Below are positions 6,783 to 9,435 of a stretch of DNA of 9,435 bases, piece by piece (the first letter of the stretch is position 1; the number at the start of each line of letters is the position of its first letter). The position numbers were made by a program, and so were the translations under genes. The DNA is from JANQGH01 sp039177555 (GTDB taxonomy: Bacteria > Pseudomonadota > Alphaproteobacteria > DSM-16000 > Inquilinaceae): positions 1 through 9,435 of the forward strand of contig JBCDFV010000085.1 of the NCBI GenBank assembly GCA_039177555.1, written 5' to 3'. Below the pieces are notes generated by a model. That model worked only from the letters and a program-made list of their open reading frames with translations, had not been told where the DNA came from and did no database searches.

Positions 6783-7532
6783 ATGACCAAGATTGCCCTT
6801 ATCCTGGGAAGCGCCCCGGATGCGCCGCGTGCGCGGGACATAGACAGCGATCGACTAGATGCGATCGTTGCGATCAACAATGCCTGGAAGGTTCGCGGCG
6901 ACTGGACCCACCTCGTTCACGCGGGGGATTTTCCAACCGAGGCAATGCCATCGCCTGGGCCGGGTCAGCAGATCCACGCCGAAGAAAGCTATGTCCCCGC
7001 GAACAACCGCTTTGGCGGCATCGTTTATGCCGGGGCGACCATGGCCTTCACGGCAGGGTACTGGGCATTGGATGCGCTGCGTCCCGACGTTATGGCGTTT
7101 TGCGGCTGCGACATGGTCTATTCGAAGTCTGTTGGAGCGACCCACTTCTATGGAAATGGCGACCCGGACCCGCTGCGGCCCGACCCAACGCTTCAGCATT
7201 TAGAGGCGAAGGCTAATCGACTGATGGTTCTGGCGGCGCGCCAAGGCTGCCTTTGCGTCAATCTCTCTGAGAAGGAGGAGTCGCGCCTTACCTTCCCCAG
7301 GTTCCCGATCGCCGACATTGCATCACTGAATGAGAAGAGCCTTGCGAGTCGACTCTCTGGACTGCGGTCTCGGTTTGACACCGAAGCGATTGAAACGGCC
7401 GAGGCGACGGAGGCAAAGGCCGATTGCTTCGTCGCCAGTGGCGACTATTGGAACTACGAAGACGCGATAGATCCCGCTGCGCTTTTGGCAATCGACCGTC
7501 TTTGGCTATCCGCCACGCCAACTACCGGGTAA
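6783..7532 (+). CDS. Conserved hypothetical protein, Rossmann-like N-terminus, function unknown
   Basis: A 249-residue soluble protein. The start at 6783 is chosen because family-like sequence begins there (MTKIALILGSAPDAPRARD). The first strand and GSAP loop followed by IVAINNAW (28-35) recall the opening of MptE-like/DUF115 and sialyltransferase-type folds, a resemblance only. Other conserved-looking blocks are VYAGATMAFTAGYWALDALRP (81-101), AFCGCDMVYS (105-114), THFYGNGDPDPLRPD (120-134), LEAKANRLMVLAARQGC (140-156) and ESRLTFPR (166-173). From memory, similar unnamed proteins occur in other alphaproteobacteria. Nothing suggests a signal peptide or membrane segment. Codons such as ATA, CTA and TTA, rarely seen in the flanking genes, hint at a different origin. 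It lies between the putA remnant and putA, convergent with putA. No Shine-Dalgarno is visible. Confidence 0.7.
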   Translation: MTKIALILGSAPDAPRARDIDSDRLDAIVAINNAWKVRGDWTHLVHAGDFPTEAMPSPGPGQQIHAEESYVPANNRFGGIVYAGATMAFTAGYWALDALRPDVMAFCGCDMVYSKSVGATHFYGNGDPDPLRPDPTLQHLEAKANRLMVLAARQGCLCVNLSEKEESRLTFPRFPIADIASLNEKSLASRLSGLRSRFDTEAIETAEATEAKADCFVASGDYWNYEDAIDPAALLAIDRLWLSATPTTG

Positions 7533-7533
7533 G

Positions 7534-7548
7534 GCGCCGTCGCGGCGC
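7534..7548. terminator. Short GC hairpin between convergent genes, possible terminator
   Basis: GCGCCG (7534-7539) and CGGCGC (7543-7548) form a perfect 6-bp stem with a 3-nt loop. It starts 2 bp after the stop of the 6783-7532 gene and ends 19 bp beyond the putA stop. No clear U-tract follows on either strand, so it is at best a weak or bidirectional terminator. Confidence 0.35.
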
Positions 7549-7549
7549 A

Positions 7550-8150
7550 TCGCATCAAAACCCAGCGCTAGTCTTCATCCTCAAGCGAAATTAGGCTGGC
7601 GTTGCCGCCCGCAGCCGTGGTGTTCACGCTCAACGTCCGTTCCGTGGCGAAGCGCGGCAGATAGTGCGGGCCGCCGGCTTTTGGGCCGGTGCCTGACAGG
7701 TTCTGGCCGCCAAATGGCTGGACGCCGACGACCGCCCCGATGATGTTCCGGTTCACGTAAGTGTTGCCCACAGGCAGGCGCTCGTGGATCGTATCCACGG
7801 TCTGCTGAATGCGCGAATGGATGCCGAGCGTCAGGCCATAACCGGTGGCAGCAATCGCGTCGATCACCGTGTCGAGCTTGTCGCCGGCAAAGCGCACGAC
7901 ATGCAGCAGCGGGCCGAAATTCTCCTTCGTCAGGCGGTCGATGCGATCGATTTCGAAGGCTTGGGGCGCCACGAACGTACCGTGGACGTCGAGCGACCCG
8001 ACGGGCACGCGCAGCAGTGGCTTGCCGACTGTCTGCATCTCCGCCGCGTGGCCATCGAGCGCTTCCTTGGCTTCCTGGTCGATCACCGGGCCGATATCGG
8101 TCGACAACAGGGTCGGGTCGCCCACCGTCAGCGTCTCACAGGCGCCTTGC
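7550..8150 (-). repeat. Intact counterpart of the putA 3' duplication
   Basis: This is the segment of intact putA, with about 18 bp of its downstream flank, that is duplicated at 6251-6593 in the same orientation. The part from about 7742 to 8003 is absent in the other copy. The two repeats bracket the gene at 6783-7532. Confidence 0.75.
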
Positions 8151-9435
8151 AGCATGGTGATCAGCCGGTCGGCGATACCGTCCTGCAGATAGAGCACGCG
8201 CAAGGCCGAACAGCGCTGGCCGGTGCTTTGGAAGGCGCTGGCGATGACATCGAGCACGACCTGTTCCGGCAAGGCCGAACTGTCGACGATCATGGCGTTC
8301 TGGCCACCCGTCTCCGCGATCAACGGCAGGATCGGGCCGGGCCGGTCGGCCAGCGCGCGGTTGATCAGCCGCGCCGTGCCGGTCGAGCCGGTGAAGGCGA
8401 CGCCGGCCAGCGCCGGATGGGCCAGCAGCGACGTGCCCAGCGTCGGGCCGTCGCCCGGCAGCAGATTCAGCACCGCCGGCGGCACGCCCGCCTCGTGAAA
8501 CAGCGACACCGCGCGCCAGGCGATCAGCGGCGTCTGTTCGGCCGGCTTGGCGATGACGCAATTGCCTGCAACCAGCGCGGCGGCGATCTGGCCGGTAAAG
8601 ATGGCCAGCGGGAAGTTCCACGGGCTGATGCACAGAAACACGCCCCGCCCGCGCAACGCCAGCGAGTTGGCCTCACCGGTCGGGCCCGGCAGCGCGTGCG
8701 GCCCGTCGAAGTCCAGCCGCGCCCGTTCGGCATAATACCGGCAGAAATCGACCGCCTCGCGTACCTCCGACAGGGCGTCGGGCAGTGTCTTACCCGCCTC
8801 GCGACAGGCCAGCGTCATCAGTTCGGCCCGATTGGCCTCCAGGACCTCGGCCATGCGGTCGAGAATATCCGCACGGGCGACCCCGCCCATCCTATCCCAA
8901 TCGGCAAAGGCCGCCGACGCGACCACCATGGCGTGCTCGGCATCCGCTGCGGACGCCTCGCGCACGGTCCCGACCGTCAGGCGATGATCATAGGGCGAGC
9001 AGACCTCACGCTCCGCGCCGCCGACCGGTTCGCCGTCGATCAGTCCGGTGGCCTGCCAGCCGTCGAAACCGTCCATGACGTTCAACACGGGGCCGTAGGT
9101 CGGCGGATCGCTGAAATCGAGGCCGGCGGAGTTGCGCCGGGCCGGCCGGTAGAGATCGGCCGGCAGCGGGATCTTCGGGTGGCGCGGGTCCTCATGGCTT
9201 GCCGCCTCGGCCACCGGGTCGGCGACGATGTCGTCGATCGGCACAGCATCGTCCTGCAGGCGATTGACAAAGCTGGTGTTGGCGCCGTTTTCCAGCAGGC
9301 GGCGCACCAGATAGGCCAGCAGTTCCTCGTGGCCGCCAACCGGCGCGTAGACCCGCACCGGCAGGTCCGGCGCGACAAGCTGGTCATACAGCGGCTCGCC
9401 CATGCCGTGCAGGCGCTGGAACTCATAGCCTTCCC
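7568..9435 (-). CDS. putA: Bifunctional proline dehydrogenase / L-glutamate gamma-semialdehyde dehydrogenase PutA, C-terminal part
   Basis: PutA oxidises proline to glutamate in two steps: FAD-linked proline dehydrogenase, then NAD-linked semialdehyde dehydrogenase. The frame enters from the right edge as EGYEFQRLHGMGEPLYDQ, so the N-terminal part is missing. Counting from the Met at 9403 (611 residues to the stop), the end of the dehydrogenase barrel has YLVRRLLENGANTSFVNR (31-48), including the proline-binding Arg pair. The aldehyde dehydrogenase domain has SPWNFPLAIFTGQ (260-272), IAKPAEQTP (284-292), FTGSTGTARLIN (337-348), AETGGQNAMIV with Glu364 (363-373), QRCSALR with catalytic Cys398 (396-402) and KENFGPLLHV (493-502). 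It ends TTAAGGNASLISLEDED without the long C-terminal domain of larger PutAs, as in minimal Bradyrhizobium-type PutA. The DNA-binding domain of E. coli-type PutA lies outside the visible part, so its presence cannot be judged. Confidence 0.95.
   Translation of the reverse strand, partial: EGYEFQRLHGMGEPLYDQLVAPDLPVRVYAPVGGHEELLAYLVRRLLENGANTSFVNRLQDDAVPIDDIVADPVAEAASHEDPRHPKIPLPADLYRPARRNSAGLDFSDPPTYGPVLNVMDGFDGWQATGLIDGEPVGGAEREVCSPYDHRLTVGTVREASAADAEHAMVVASAAFADWDRMGGVARADILDRMAEVLEANRAELMTLACREAGKTLPDALSEVREAVDFCRYYAERARLDFDGPHALPGPTGEANSLALRGRGVFLCISPWNFPLAIFTGQIAAALVAGNCVIAKPAEQTPLIAWRAVSLFHEAGVPPAVLNLLPGDGPTLGTSLLAHPALAGVAFTGSTGTARLINRALADRPGPILPLIAETGGQNAMIVDSSALPEQVVLDVIASAFQSTGQRCSALRVLYLQDGIADRLITMLQGACETLTVGDPTLLSTDIGPVIDQEAKEALDGHAAEMQTVGKPLLRVPVGSLDVHGTFVAPQAFEIDRIDRLTKENFGPLLHVVRFAGDKLDTVIDAIAATGYGLTLGIHSRIQQTVDTIHERLPVGNTYVNRNIIGAVVGVQPFGGQNLSGTGPKAGGPHYLPRFATERTLSVNTTAAGGNASLISLEDED

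Noticed and set aside
6491..7216. Plus-strand 241-codon frame spanning the spacer and overlapping the unknown gene
   Set aside because: It begins antisense to the putA remnant and then runs out of frame through the 6783-7532 gene, whose frame has the patterned, family-like sequence.

Overview
The window looks like the chromosome of a GC-rich alphaproteobacterium, probably of the Rhodospirillales type. This rests on base composition, on the style of the proteins and on a bifunctional PutA without a long C-terminal extension. It is an inference, because no rRNA or other phylogenetic marker is present. No tRNA, rRNA or CRISPR array was seen.

Layout. (1) Positions 1-138 are the end of an insertion sequence. 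The first 14 codons of an IS630-type transposase run off the left edge on the minus strand. (2) Positions 143-3957, minus strand, hold ydbH-ynbE-ydbL in the order of the E. coli operon. They encode a long AsmA-like envelope-spanning protein, its small outer-membrane lipoprotein partner and a small periplasmic protein. The insertion sequence lies about 5 bp beyond the ydbL stop. (3) A 166-bp divergent intergenic region carries a perfect 12-bp palindrome. (4) glpD (4124-5671, plus) encodes aerobic glycerol-3-phosphate dehydrogenase and is followed by a GNAT acetyltransferase gene (5725-6246, plus). (5) Positions 6251-6593, minus, are a decayed, internally deleted copy of the 3' end of putA. (6) Positions 6783-7532, plus, encode a 249-residue protein of unknown function with less GC-biased codons than its neighbours. 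(7) Positions 7568-9435, minus, are the 3' part of an intact-looking putA, which enters from the right edge.

The genes form separate functional units: envelope lipid homeostasis (ydbH-ynbE-ydbL), glycerol-3-phosphate oxidation feeding the quinone pool (glpD), and proline catabolism to glutamate (putA). The most informative structure is on the right. The unknown gene is bracketed by two same-orientation copies of the putA 3' end plus its downstream flank. One copy is intact. The other has diverged (about 80% protein identity by hand alignment) and carries an in-frame deletion of about 87 codons. This suggests a past insertion, duplication or gene-replacement event at the putA 3' end.
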